Shown in pieces: positions 12,226 through 24,486 of a stretch of DNA of 64,000 nucleotides. The stretch lies in assembly GCA_028023455.1 (NCBI GenBank), contig JAQFVV010012994.1, forward strand, positions 124,001 to 188,000. The letters run 5' to 3'. The stretch's first letter is position 1, and each line of letters starts with the position of its first letter. Origin of the DNA: Epiperipatus broadwayi. Taxonomy: Eukaryota; Onychophora; Udeonychophora; Euonychophora; Peripatidae. Made by a program: the position numbers and the translations under genes. The notes under the pieces are model-generated. The model was not told the origin of the DNA, did not search any database, and saw nothing but the letters and a program-made list of their open reading frames with translations.

Positions 12226-14866
12226 CAAAGTAAAATTATTAAGGTTATTAATTAAAAATAAATTAGAAATAACAGAATAAAATGACAGGGAATAGTTAAA
12301 TTAAGTTTGATAAATTTAACCTTTTGATTCATTGTAATGTTGTAAATATTGGGAGCAGACATAAAATCCCTTTCCTGATCTTGGTGTTTAGAGTGATTCC
12401 CACTATTAAACTCGTATTAAAATTTATTTAGCATACATGGGATCATATCCATTACAGTGTAATCGCTTATATGGGCACCTCTTGACAGATCTAGACCTTG
12501 AGAAAGAGCAGTTCGATTATTGATCTAAGAGCTAGTTTGGAAGTCAAGTAGCTTATTATAACAACATTATTATACTATAATAAATTATTCTACTATTATG
12601 AAAATAGGGATCATGAATTGATATTTGATCGAAAAATCTATGTGTGTTAGAGAAATAAGATTAGGAATTCTCAGATTAGAGAACATAACACAGACATTCC
12701 GTGTTATATAATTGTAGCTATTGAAAGTGATAAATGCTGAGAACGAAAAATAAAGTAATGGGATTAAATGGGGAGGATTTATTTGTGATAAATTTTATCT
12801 AGCACTAACTTAAATAATGATTTTATATTATGAACATAGATTATGAGTTCTTTGCATTAATTACTGAGTTATTTCCAGTCAGATATAGATGAGAATTGTA
12901 TACAATATTTTCTGTAGTACCACTCGAGATCAGATATTTATAATAAAGTTGTGGAAGAAAGTTGTCTCATTATTATAAATTTTATAATAAATTTATAATG
13001 AAATATTTGCATGACTAATGCTAGGTTTGAAATTAAGACCACATAGATTGAATGGTTTTATCAATATTATTATTATTATTTTCTTGAGAGACAATTTAAT
13101 TACTTTCTCCAGTATCTTCTATAGTCCTAAATTGACTCTAAATTGACTAGTGATGATGATCTCTAGTGGGCATTACAATTTATAGCTGCAATTTGGCGCC
13201 CCCGGTATATATTTGATCCTAAAGTATAAAATTCAATTGACTAGCTGCTTGAAATAAATGAGAGTTTATTGAGGTTGAATAAGTAAAAGAGTGCGCGGAG
13301 AAAGTTGAGGTGACAATATATAGAATAAAATGTTTCCTCTTTAATAAAACATAATTGTAAAAACACTGTTGACTTTTTATATATAAAATATGACAAAATT
13401 ATTTATTATAAATTCGATCTACTCCAGCTGCAATTTAATATTGCATCACACTAGACCCTCAGGCAGATAAGCATAATACCCAGAGGGTACCCATAGCTAG
13501 ACCGAAATTATACAAGATATAACTTACAGCCACATTTCCAAGCTACAGAACTTCTCCTGCTGCTGAATTCAACCCCTGTCATTCAAGGCACTTTGTTTGT
13601 TTTGAAGTAAACTTCAGGCGTCAGTTAATTACATGAAGTAACTAACATGCCCTGGATGACAGCCTCTAATTCAGCGCCTGATAAATCTCAACTAGCTCAA
13701 TTGAAAAATAATATAGTAAACTGCTTTAATAGATTCTTTACCAAGTGATAATTAGTGATATTAGTAAAAGAATTGACCGACAAAATACTAATTTCCAAAA
13801 TAATTTATTTTAAATACTTTAAATTGATTAATGACTAATTCATCCCTTCCCTGAATAAATAATGATTTCATATCATATGGCACACATATTATAAATAAAC
13901 ATGAAGCATTAAAATATTATATACAACACACACACATTCTGTCATATAAGCTGTTGGTTTGTATGATTCGGAAAGTTCTATGACTATCTGCTCATTACAT
14001 TAACTTGCACATAAATAGTTCTCTTATGCTAGTTATAGAGTTCATTTCTGTTAACTCTGGATATCTCAAAGATTGCAATGGCTACAATAATAAATTAATG
14101 ACACAATAGGAATGGGAATAAAGAAGAAATTACTATTACCTATAGGTTGTTCAGATACACATTTCTCTAGATAAACGGCTGCTTTCTTTCTCCTGTGAAG
14201 AGCGTGTGTTACCAACCAGTTGGAATTTGGATTTTACAGACGAATATAGTTCTCCTTGCTACATTTCAGTCCGGCAGACAAACGTTCGAATGGCTCAGAT
14301 TGTTAGATGCTCATTGCAGCTAATGAGAGATCTTCAGATATTCTAGGGTGGTCAGAGACTGAAGTACAGTGGCATACTTCTTCTGATTAGCAACGCATGG
14401 TTTTCTTGGAGTTCACAAAAAAATAAGTTTTATTTGCACAGACTGGAATGATGACGAGTTTTTTCAGGCCTATTTATATGTGGTCCTCTTATTGTTCTAA
14501 TCCTTCCAAATCAGTCTGATTAAATTTCTAAAGTAATTAAATTTATTAATTAAATTCATACTGCTTCTTAGTTTATATTCCTTCTTAGATTAAACTAACT
14601 GTGGATAAGATATAACTTTTTAATTATTCCCATTCCATCTTTGCTTATCAGTCGAGCAATCTTTGAATTTAACTTAACTTTTATATTACAAACTTTATTT
14701 TCCCATTTTTTTAAATTCAATTTTCTTTTTTACATGCACACATATATACATTTTAATGTATTTTTTAAAATCAATACAAGCATTTTCTTTTAAATAAATG
14801 AAAAGAGAGAAATATAATTTTTAAATCTTTTTTTATTTAGTTAAATCCTCCCCCCCTCAAACTGTT

Positions 14867-14891
14867 TATTATTATTATTATTATTATTATT
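14867..14891 (+). repeat. (TTA)n microsatellite
   Basis: About eight tandem TTA units in AT-rich intron sequence. Confidence 0.7.
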
Positions 14892-15085
14892 TTAAACTAG
14901 TAAAACTTATACTAATACATGACATGTTGATTTGCTCTGTGGCAATCTATGCTTATATAAAAACTCTTTAAACTTTCTAAATTATACTTTTCTTTCTTAA
15001 ATTTTTTTAAATTAGTTCTTTCAAATGAGATTTTTTTTTTACTTTAACCATTTCTTGATAAAATAATTCCACAGTATATTTCTTT

Positions 15086-16306
15086 GGTAATACAGCATCT
15101 AATTTCCCATACCGCTCTATGGCACTGTTGCTAGTGAAAAACAAATAGATATAACTTACCGGGCTGTTTTTAAATTTTGTTGATTTATGTTTTTAATTTT
15201 TGGATTTGTTTGATTTTGATTTTTTTGTTGTTGTTTGTTATTGTTTTTTTTTCTTTTTTTTTTTTTTTTTTTTGTAACCAGTTTGATGTATATTTCTTAA
15301 AAATATTCTGTCTTTTTTTTTTTTTTTAAAAAAAAAACCTAAACATTTCTTTTTGCCCGGTCTTTTTTTTTTAAAGAAACTTTTTTTATAACCAAGTCTT
15401 TTTTATTGTTTTTGAAGAAACTTTTTTTTTTTTTTTGTTTATTGAGAAACAAGGCTTTCTTGACAGATCTCTCTAAGACCTGTCGTCATATTCCTTACGG
15501 CATTTTGACACCTTTCCAACTCAGCTCTAATACGCTTCACTGTAAGCTGATCCCGTCTTCAAAAATAAATTAGCCGTACCGCTTGCGAAAAAGCGATTTA
15601 CAGGCAGTCCTCAAAGACCGTCCCATGAATGAATGGAACATTTTCGTCACCACTGACGCGATTGACATTCCATTTCAGATGTTTGACAATGCCTTAATTT
15701 CATTAAACCATCACAAAGACTGTTTTGTTTCTGGGTGGGTAAAATATTTTCTTTTTTTGGGTTGAAGGAAGGCCACCACATCTGCTTCTGTAGCAGGTAA
15801 ATCTCAAAACTACAACGCCGAATGGTCGTCTGCCATTGAACTGTTTTGATTTCGAAAAAGTCTCAGAAAGTGCGCAACTTGATCGTGAACTTTGCCGAAT
15901 CGTGATTTACACTCCTCATTTAGTGAATTCTGACCCCTGACAACGAAAGTAGGGGCGTTTGAGAATTTGTTACAATTTTTACTAACTCACATCAATTACA
16001 ATACATTGAAGCAAAAAAAAAAAAAAATCCGTTTTAATATACTTTTTGGCATTACAACTACAGAAACCTTCATATCATAAGCTGTACAATAGTCAAGAGT
16101 AATGTTTATAGAGAGTGTCGTATACTCATCGCTAATAATGTTCAACACGCTAGAGATGTTGGGGTGAGGGTGCACTTCAACATCTTAGTGTTTGAACAGT
16201 TTACAGGCCCTAAGATCTATGAACGGCCTTGTAAACAGCATATTTATGTGCTTTAGCGTAGAAACAGCGCCATCAGGCAGTGTGGATCAATAGATGCTGT
16301 ATTACC
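15086..16306. mobile_element. Non-autonomous terminal-inverted-repeat element related to the 20218-22441 element
   Basis: The left end reads GGTAATACAGCATCTA and the right end is its inverted match (TAGATGCTGTATTACC at 16291-16306). Inner flanks are also inverted copies: ccgctctatggcactgttgct on the left against cagcgccatcaggcagtg on the right. The inner left sequence (accgctctatggcactg, then ttaccgggctg) resembles the left terminal repeat of the larger element at 20218 (accgtttgatggcactc, then tttacgggctg). The interior has long T runs followed by a less AT-rich part (15480-16320). An ORF of 60 codons at 15583-15765 shows no recognisable domain. The target-site duplication is not clear. It is probably a deleted relative of the piggyBac-like element. 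Confidence 0.55.
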
Positions 16307-17986
16307 TTTTCTTTAACTAATTATAAATTCTTTTCATATTAAAATTTTATAATTCATAAAATTTATGAACATGTACTGCTGTTCATTAGCGATACAATAG
16401 AGAAAAAAAAAAAAATTGGCCAATATTATGTTTAAATCATGCTTTTATTATTTAAAAAAGTTCACAGATATTCAGAATATTTATTTCAAAATTAATAAAA
16501 CTAATGTAAACCATTCTGCATTTGCCCACTGCAAGTAAGTATTCAATATTAATTTATAACTTAGATTATGATGTAAGACAAATAAAAAATCAAGAGCCAA
16601 CAGAGCATGAACTTACTTTAAAAATAAGATCACTAAAATATATAATAGTTGACATTCAATAGCTGACTTAATATCAGATTTATATAGCAATGCAAGTTAT
16701 TTGATTGGAATTAAAAACTTAAGTTGTTTTAAATTTCCAAATAGCAAGATAAGAATAAATAAATAAATGAATAAAAAATCAAATGGCTTTATTACTCAAG
16801 GGTTCATACATAAGTATCAGTACTGTGAGGACCTTACATTTTACTACTGCACTAAACTAAAAGCAAAAGAATAAATGATGGCTAGTAAAAAGAGGACATA
16901 AACAAATATGGTTCCTATTATAGAAAACCAGTTAATTAAAAATTGGTCTTAAAAAATTGGCTTCTACAGTTACTTAGAATTAATAATTTAACAAATTTGC
17001 TTACACTATGGGTTTTGAAGAGAGATGTCTCTAAATTCTAAAAAAATAATATTTACAACCATCATCATAAATCTAAAATCCTAGTATCAAATTATTTTCC
17101 TTAGACAATATTATATCCATAAAAATTCATATAATGGTTCAACATATTTAACTTGATCCAAAATTCACATTGATTAATATTATTTATACAATGAAGTTAA
17201 CCACTTTCCTTCTCAAATTACTGTGGAGAAAGAATCAAAAAAAAATAGAATATCTAAAAAAATTGTATTTAATAGAAAGTTTGTTATAAATCCCTTAAAA
17301 AAATTCAATTCCTTAAAACAATAATTAAACAATCATACTTTAGTAACACCAACAAAATAAAAGCATTGGCAAGCAGATTTGTTTAATGACTACATAGGAC
17401 TTATTAAAATCATATACTAGAAATTTTTTTATTAAAAAAATGAAAAGCAATAGAAAACTATCTATCAAAATAATCGAGTATTATTGCTTGTTATTTAGTT
17501 ATCAATTTGTCTTCAGATAAAGAATTTATATGCATATGTCCAACACTCTCAACTTACATACCAATGTGAATGATGGATGATAAAAATATAAGTATTTTTT
17601 AAAATTCAAATTAATAAGCAGGTAATTTATTCTTTTTTATTTACAATATATTATACTATTTGCTTTTAACTATTAATTATTTGTTAAAAAATAATTATTT
17701 TTAATACGATTTAAAATGCTATGAATTTATTTAATAAAATATTGAAAATTTATGAATTAAGCTACAAAATTTATTGCAATGAAAATAATTATTATATAAT
17801 AAATCTTTAAAATGAAATGAAAAACTTATGAATCTGAAATGTTAATAGAAAATCAGTAATATTCAAAAAAATTTTGCATCTAATTTCAAAAATGCAATTA
17901 TTATGCAATAATTCAATAAAAACTGCTGCAGATTAGCAGTAACAAGTTAGAATAAGTAAAAATATCATTACTGTATATACACTGAG

Positions 17987-18045
17987 AAACACTACACCCC
18001 TCCATAAGGTGTTAAAATGGATAGAAACCAGTCCCTACAATAATA
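17987..18045. repeat. Terminal-repeat fragment similar to ends of the 56656-57023 element
   Basis: It contains ggatagaaaccagtcccta, the inverted form of the phrase ggactggtttctatccact found at the end of the element at 56656, with an outer cactacacccct that resembles its cactgcaccact terminus. This looks like a solo end or a deleted copy. Confidence 0.4.
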
Positions 18046-18179
18046 ATATTTGAATCTTAATTACCTCTAAATAGATGATTATAAAAGTAAATTATTTGTA
18101 AATGATGCATGTCTGAAATAATCAATAATAAAATATGGAGTTGTTTAAATATTTAACAGTAAATTATTTTTCAACTTAC

Positions 18180-18371
18180 ACTTGTAAAATAGAAGGTTGA
18201 ATAACAGTCTCTAGAAAATCTTTTCTAATTGTTTTAGCTAAAAAATGACCAATTACAGGATGCGCTTCTTTAATAAGATGATCACAGTAATCAAGCCAAG
18301 AAAGAAAAGAAATGACATGGCGTTTACCAGGGAATGTTAAAATATCTTCACTTTCAGATAAAATATCTAAT
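18180..18371 (-). CDS. FHIP2A: FHIP2-like gene, exon encoding FPGKRHVISFLSWLDYCD block
   Basis: A 192-nt exon: one base completes the previous codon, then 63 codons and two bases. The acceptor is gttgtgtag and the donor is gt/gtaagt. It encodes LDILSESEDILTFPGKRHVI followed by SFLSWLDYCDHLIKEAHPVI and a helical stretch ending PSILQ. It matches FHIP2A [20 protein letters not shown] almost residue for residue. The in-frame TAA after the exon is part of the donor sequence, not a true end, because the next exon continues in phase. Confidence 0.95.
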
Positions 18372-19915
18372 CTACACAACAAAATAAAAATGAATATAGA
18401 TTTTATAATATAATATTGCTACTCAATTAATAGAAATTAAAACTTAAGATTAACTGTCTGAAAAAATAAGATGTATTTATGTAAAAAATGTATGTTTGAT
18501 GATATTTTACCAAATAATTAAAAACAATCCAATAAAAGAAATGAATAAAAGATTACAAATGATTAAAGCATTGGAGTAAATAAACTAATAAAAGTCTTTA
18601 AAATGAATTAATTCATAATTAAATATGATAATCTACATCCTATTATTAGAATCACCAACCCTAATTTACTTTAACAAAATAAAAATGGACAGTAGTTTAT
18701 ATTTCAAGATTTTTAATTTGCTATGAACTATAAATAATATTTTATATTTAAAAAATGGCTGAACACAAATTTACAGTAAATGAGATAATATATATGTAAA
18801 GTTTACATGCTTCATTATATCAGAATTTAATATAAAAGATTTAAAATAATAACATGTTCAAAAAAGAAATAAATAGTTAGTTGCACTTTTTTTTATATTA
18901 TTATAAAACCAAGAACATAATTTTAAAAATGAGTATAAATAGCTATTAATTCAATTGCAATCCATTGGCTACAAATACATTAATAGCTGTTAATATTAGA
19001 CAATTATTTATTTTATGTATATATAGTGATCCAAAATTATAAGTCACTGCATATATTAATTTCCTGAATTTCTGTAATTCTTAAGCAGGAAGCAATATGC
19101 ACTTAGGAAAAGTTAGAAATAACTGACATACTTATTATTCCTCCAAATATATTTATATACATTCATTCATATTTTACAATTAATATTAAAAATAATATTT
19201 ACTTTTCAATCTTCAATTTAATTTTAAGATACTAATAATGATACATTTTATTTTGTAAATTCTTTTTAAAAGATGATGTTATTTAACTAGTTTTTTAGAG
19301 ACTCATTTCGGAATTGTGATAATGTCTTAAATGTCATTAGAAATTCCAACAGAATATAAAATCCATTTGACTGACTAGATGTTTTTAATGCAAAATCCAT
19401 AAATTGAAAAAATCTTTTATACTATATTCAGTTTTCTAGAGTACAAACACTGTCAAAAATAAGAATTGTATCAAACATTGGTGATTGCCTTTAGTTGTAA
19501 TCTTTGAATTAGTTTGATGATATAACTTTCTATTCTGAACTGGCAAAAAAAAATTCAGAAGTTTAAACATGAGAAAATTTTCTTAAATTATCCACACATA
19601 AAATATATCTAAAGTAAAAAAATATATACTTTTTTCAAATATTTAAACGATTTATGGATATAATACCATATTAATAATTTAAATATTATTGTATGACTGG
19701 ATAGAATAAAAGTTATTAGTTTTTTTTTCCCAGAAAAAGGTATGAACTCATTCATCACATAACAAAAGAACAATTATAATAATTTTCTTTCACTTTTTAA
19801 TGTATGTAAACAATTAAACAGATATTTATCTAAGTCAAAGCGAAAAATATAAGTTATTATAACTTGCCTTTTTTTCTTTTAGATATAATAAAAAAAAAGA
19901 ATTTAAATGCCTTAC
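18372..19915. other. Intron of the FHIP2-like gene, nothing further recognised
   Basis: AT-rich sequence between the VAVKACEG and FPGKRH exons. No repeat, RNA or coding motif was identified. Confidence 0.6.
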
Positions 19916-20109
19916 CCCCATTTCACTTCTACCATGTCCAAATCTGATGGATCAACATTTTTAGGTATGGCTTCATAAAGATTGTGCAAACGCTCAGTTA
20001 TCATTTTACAAAAAGTCGTATTTTCTAACATACATTTTGCAGCATTAGTCTCTGGTAATGTTGCACAGAGCATAAGCCCTTCGCAAGCTTTCACAGCTAC
20101 ACGACTATC
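19916..20109 (-). CDS. FHIP2A: FHIP2-like gene, exon encoding VAVKACEGLML...VDPSDLDMVEVKW block
   Basis: A 194-nt exon, 64 codons plus two bases. The acceptor is gtatttag and the donor is gg/gtaag. It encodes DSRVAVKACEGLMLCATLPE, then a divergent middle, then LHNLYEAIPKNVDPSDLDMV and EVKW. The family reads AVKACEGLMLLVSLPEP and SVDPLDIETVEAINWG. The split glycine codon (gg+a) is completed by the next exon, restoring the conserved W-G-L motif. It lies just outside the left end of the piggyBac-like element at 20218. Confidence 0.94.
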
Positions 20110-20332
20110 CTAAATACAAAATATTAATAACAGTTTTGATTAACCATTGTAATCACTTCAAAAAATAATTTAAAGCATCAGATAATATTATGTTAGTCAA
20201 CTTATGAAAGGCTTTAACCTTTGGCACTGGGCTCTTCTGAATATATTTTAATGCTAAAGGGACCTTGCCAAATCTAGACACAAGATTACAACTTTATAAA
20301 GATAAGAATGGTCATCTTATTTTTAACCTAAT

Positions 20333-20540
20333 TTTCTAATTAAATAGGCGAATCTGAAGCATCTTGATTTGAGAGCGTGAAATTGTTGATTTCTTCATTG
20401 TTTAAATCCACTATTTCTTTTACAAACTAACATTTGTGAAATCTTATGATTTACAATAAATAGTGGACTTAAACAGTGAAGAAATAACAACTTCATGCTC
20501 TCAAATCAAGATGCTTCAGATTCACCTATTTAATTAGAAA
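20333..20540. repeat. Nested foldback (hairpin) inserted in the left terminal repeat
   Basis: Arms of about 84 bp (starting tttctaattaaatagg and ending cctatttaattagaaa) are about 90 percent complementary around a loop of roughly 40 bases. The matching region of the right terminal repeat of the host element lacks this block, so it is an insertion into the element. Confidence 0.7.
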
Positions 20541-20609
20541 GGGTAATAGTATGAATACTGAACCCTACCGTTTGATGGCACTCTTTTTCGCCCAATGCAC
20601 ATCAATATA

Positions 20610-21480
20610 CTGATTTACGGGCTGTCTGTTTGTTTATATAATATTACGGTAAAAGATTTTTTTTGTCTTTTTTTCAACCAGTTTTTAATTTTTTTTTCAG
20701 CGTCGGCCCGTCTGTTTGGTTTTCATAATATTACGGTAAACCACCAAAGTTTTTTTTTTATTCTACCAGAGTTTTTTTTTTCGTTTTTTAATAAACAAAT
20801 ACTTTGTTTTTAGATGGTCTAGGGGTGTTGGTTTGTTTTTAAATTATTGACTAACTGTCCATCGGTTTCTTTACATAATATTAATTATGGTAAACCATAA
20901 GTTTTTTTTTTCACCCAGTTTTTTGGTTTGTTTTTTTAAGAAATAAACACTTTGTTTTTAGATGGTGTTAGGGGTGTTGGTTTGCTTTAAAATTATCAAT
21001 TAACGCTCCGTCGGTTTATTTACACAAAAATACGTAACAATCACTTTGTTGTTTTTAGATGGTGGAGGGGGGTTGTTTGCTTTGAACTTATCTTCTTTTT
21101 TTTTTTTTTTGGTTGATGTTTTGATTTGCTGAAAGACTTCAACAATTCGGTACTTTTGAATAAACCAACACTTGGTTTTTTAGAGGGTGGAGAGGAAAGG
21201 GAGTTGTTTTGATTTGAATTGTCGTCTTTTTTTTTTTTTTGGTTAATTTATTATGAGGCTTTTCTATTTTTTTTGTTTCAAATCTTTACACTCAGAAAGC
21301 TATATTATATTATAGCGGAAAGTTCTTCCTTAATTTTAAAAAAGACATAAATAGTTCATTTTTAAAGAACACTTTTTTTTTTAAAGTTGGGGGAGGTGGG
21401 GTGGGGTGGCGGGGAAGGTTTGTTTTGATTTTTAATTAGCGACTTCTTTTTGGATTTTCTTTTTGAACATTTTATTATGT
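20610..21480 (+). repeat. T-rich tandem repeat array inside the piggyBac-like element
   Basis: Units of roughly 150 bp recur with the order ttacggtaaacca, a T run, an accagttttt or cccagtttttt phrase, another T run, aataaacactttgtttt, tagatggtg and aggggtgttggtttg, then a gtc(c)gtcggttt phrase. At least three units are clear (from about 20725, 20878 and 21036) with decayed units on both sides. Confidence 0.55.
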
Positions 21481-23139
21481 TACCGCACAGTTTTTTATTA
21501 TTATTTTATATATATATATTTTTTTTTGGGTGGGGCCTTTTGAATAAACTATTAAACACTTCTTTTTTTATTTTGGTATAATAAAATATTACCTATTTTA
21601 ATTAACTGTTAATGAAACTTATCAAATATTACCTATCTACTTTCTAATCATGTGAACAACAACAAAAAATAACAATTTCCCATAAAATAATTGATTGAAT
21701 CAAAAATAAATGAAACTTTGGACAAGTTGCAAACCAAAACAAATAACAAAAAAAACACCATTTTCGGGGGCATAAAAAAAAAGCCAAAAGTAACACGCAA
21801 ATAAAATAACAGGGAAGCCTCAAAGCTGTAAGTAACGGGATTTTGGAGCCCTTGAACCAACCTCCCTTACAGTTCTCGCATGGATTCACGCATAAAGGGG
21901 CATTTGCAAGCAAAATCGGAAACGACTCTACTGAAAAGAAAAACCTTTTCAAGTTGTGTGCAGTTCAAAAGCATAGGGAAGCGTATGTGACTACATGACA
22001 ATTCTTAATATGGAATAATAATTCCACTACGCTTTCTAAAAAATTTCCGACAATGAATTTTTGCAGGGTTTCGTCTCTTTCAAATACGGCCACCATTAAA
22101 TCAGACCATAGCGAGAATTCAAAAGCGCTTACTTGACAAATACTGTTGCAATGCAATGGGCGTAGTATTTCGTTACGTAATCGTAGAATACATCGCCCTC
22201 AGGCGGCCTGTTATGGCTCAAAAAATACCTATTGTAGTGTCAGCTGTAAATTAAGGCAGCTAAAATGGTATATTGATGTGCATTTTATGAAAATGATGCC
22301 ATCAAGCGGTGGGGTTCAGTATTCATACTATTATCTTAGAAAGTTAGGTTAAAGATAAAGATGGCCGTCATAATCTTGCGTCTAGATTTGGCGCAGTCCC
22401 TCTAGTGTTAAAAAAAATTTAGAAGAGTGCAGTGCCAAAGGTTAAATCCTTTCGTAATAAAAATATATATTAACAGATGTTAGAATTTTTCTTTTTGTTT
22501 TTAAAAGATGGTCAAAAGCAGAAATAGTATGATAATCAAATATTTATTGTGTCAATATAACATTTTTTATGTAAAATTAAATATCATATGTTATGATTTG
22601 AAATCAATTATATTTGTACATAACAACTATAGAAACTATTTTAATTTAACTTATTTTTAGAAGTAATTGTATGGAACAGCTAGATACAAATTCAATTAAA
22701 AATATGACATGCTTTTGGGTTGTTTTTTTTCCACTATTAGTTTTTTTTAAAAAGAATTTAAACCTGTGCTTCATTAACATAGCAAATTAATTAAATAACT
22801 CCAATCAGATATCTGAAATATGCTAAAAAAATTAAATACTCAAGTTTATGACATTAAACTTAAACTATTTTAATGACTTTAAGACTTTAAAAAAAATTAA
22901 TAAAAGACTTTAAACAGATTTATGACCAGCCATTATAAAAAGCTAAAAATAATTTTTAAAAAGAAAAAGTGAATTTTAATTTTATAAATGAAATAAAAAA
23001 AAGATATTAATGATGAGAAAGTCTGTTGTCAAAAGAGTATTATAGTATTAGTCTATATGTTACAGCCATTACAAATTACTATATATACAAATATTAATAA
23101 AAATAGATAATAAAACATTTATTTTAGACCAATAAACAT

Positions 23140-23185
23140 CACGAGTAGTGGCAATACTGTATGGAGAGCTTTGCCTGTTTTAATT
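23140..23185. repeat. Fragment related to the end of the 33204-33600 foldback
   Basis: It shares taaacatcac and, after gtggca, actgtatggagagctttgcct with the two ends of the 33204-33600 element (taaacatcaca; actgtatggagagttttgcct). It looks like a much shortened copy. Confidence 0.45.
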
Positions 23186-24486
23186 TATTTTAGAAATATT
23201 TTTTTTTTTTAATTGATTGCAGATCATCTCTTCTGCTTACAATAAAAGATATCTATAATAAATCTAATTACTTGCCACTTTGCATTATAATTGAAATTGA
23301 TTTTTATTTTCCAGGTTTTACGTAAAAATACAACATTAAACATATATTTAGAGAAATTGTAACCATTCTAACATGGGAAAATTTTTTCTAATGACCTATG
23401 TATAAATAATTTAAAATTAAATGAAATAAAACTATGAACAATTATAGGGCAAACATCTAATAATGTTATAAGCACACACATGCCATAAAAATAAATTCTT
23501 AATGAAACAATATCTTATATCAGATAGCAAAAGTGCAATAAAAAAATAGTCAAATGATTAATTGCTTGATCTATAACATTATGTTTTAGCATTACGTACC
23601 AGTCAATACCTACTCTGTGGATTCATACCATGCTCATAGATTCAAGCATGAGGTTACTGTCATGCATCAGACTACGACATCCTAATAAACTCAATATTAA
23701 ATTCTAAAACTAATGACTTAAAGCTCTTTAATTGAGGTTTTAAATGAAAGGGATCAAATCAAAGCAGGTTATATTTCCTGATCTCTCCCCTACCAAAACT
23801 CTACTGCCATGCTAACTGATATCATGAAGTTGGCCATAGCATACCTTTGAAAGGCAGAAATTTTAATCTTGCCTTTACGTGCCACTTTCAGAAAGAGAAA
23901 ACTCTTCCTGAAAGGATATACTATTATCAACAAAACATACAAAACAAAACTAATATTAAAAAAAAGATGTCAGCATGATAACAAACTAAAGAATTATCCC
24001 ATAGGCCTCTCTCAGTTAACTACTTATCCCAGGTAAATAGTGGATTATGATATGATTGGAAAATTTGTATAATCTTGTTAGAGAGATAGAAAAAAGACTG
24101 AGATGAAACACTCATACATTAATGATTTAAAACAAAAAAAAAATATTTATTTTCCCCAAATAAACCCATCACCATTATACATGTGAATAAAACATATTTT
24201 ATTAATGTGTTATAATAAAAAAAATCCAGAAGTACACTGATTTAATTGAAATACGGAACTCCCCTCCCTACTTCATCTAAATACCCTTGGATAACGCGGT
24301 CCAAGTTTCTACCTACACACACAAAGGTTGAGCATTACTTTTATTACAGATAATAGCAAAAAGAAAATATACATATATATCTATCTACGCATCCTTCCCA
24401 TTTCTTTATTAAACATTTTATAAGTGTGCGTGTTATATACAAATTAAATGCACACAGAGACAAAAGCAAAATAATAATTTCAAACA

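Larger units (their letters stand above)
9319..18179. other. Large intron of the FHIP2-like gene with several repeats
   Basis: This lies between the SETACIL and FPGKRH exons. It contains the hAT-like fragment at 10541, a hammerhead-like sequence at 10892, degenerate tandem repeats at 11915-12225, a (TTA)n run at 14867-14891, the terminal-repeat element at 15086-16306 and a terminal-repeat fragment at 17987-18045. The stretch 13260-14500 is less AT-rich than its surroundings and may be a decayed element, but no coding motif was recognised. The remainder is AT-rich DNA in which nothing was identified. Confidence 0.6.
20214..22445. mobile_element. piggyBac-like non-autonomous DNA transposon with TTAA duplications
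   Basis: The element proper is 20218-22441, flanked by TTAA at 20214-20217 and 22442-22445. The termini are inverted: CCTTTGGCACTG at the left and CAGTGCCAAAGG at the right. TTAA duplication with a CCY-type terminus is the signature of the piggyBac superfamily. The terminal repeats are unusually long: similarity continues inward over more than 200 bp (for example ttttaacctaattttctaa, then agtatgaatactgaaccc and gatggcac on both sides), interrupted on the left by a nested hairpin. The interior holds a T-rich tandem array (20610-21480) and a less AT-rich section (21640-22140) with a 102-codon minus-strand frame of no recognised family. No transposase motif is seen, so it would depend on a helper element. 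Confidence 0.75.

Noticed and set aside
13191-13206. ttggcgcccccggtat resembles a tRNA-primer binding site of LTR retrotransposons
   Set aside because: No LTR end or paired LTR could be found around it, and only the first eight bases fit; probably chance or part of another repeat.
21644-21952. A 102-codon minus-strand frame inside the piggyBac-like element
   Set aside because: No transposase motif or known domain; hydrophobic second half comes from A-rich plus-strand DNA. Kept only as an unclassified interior section.
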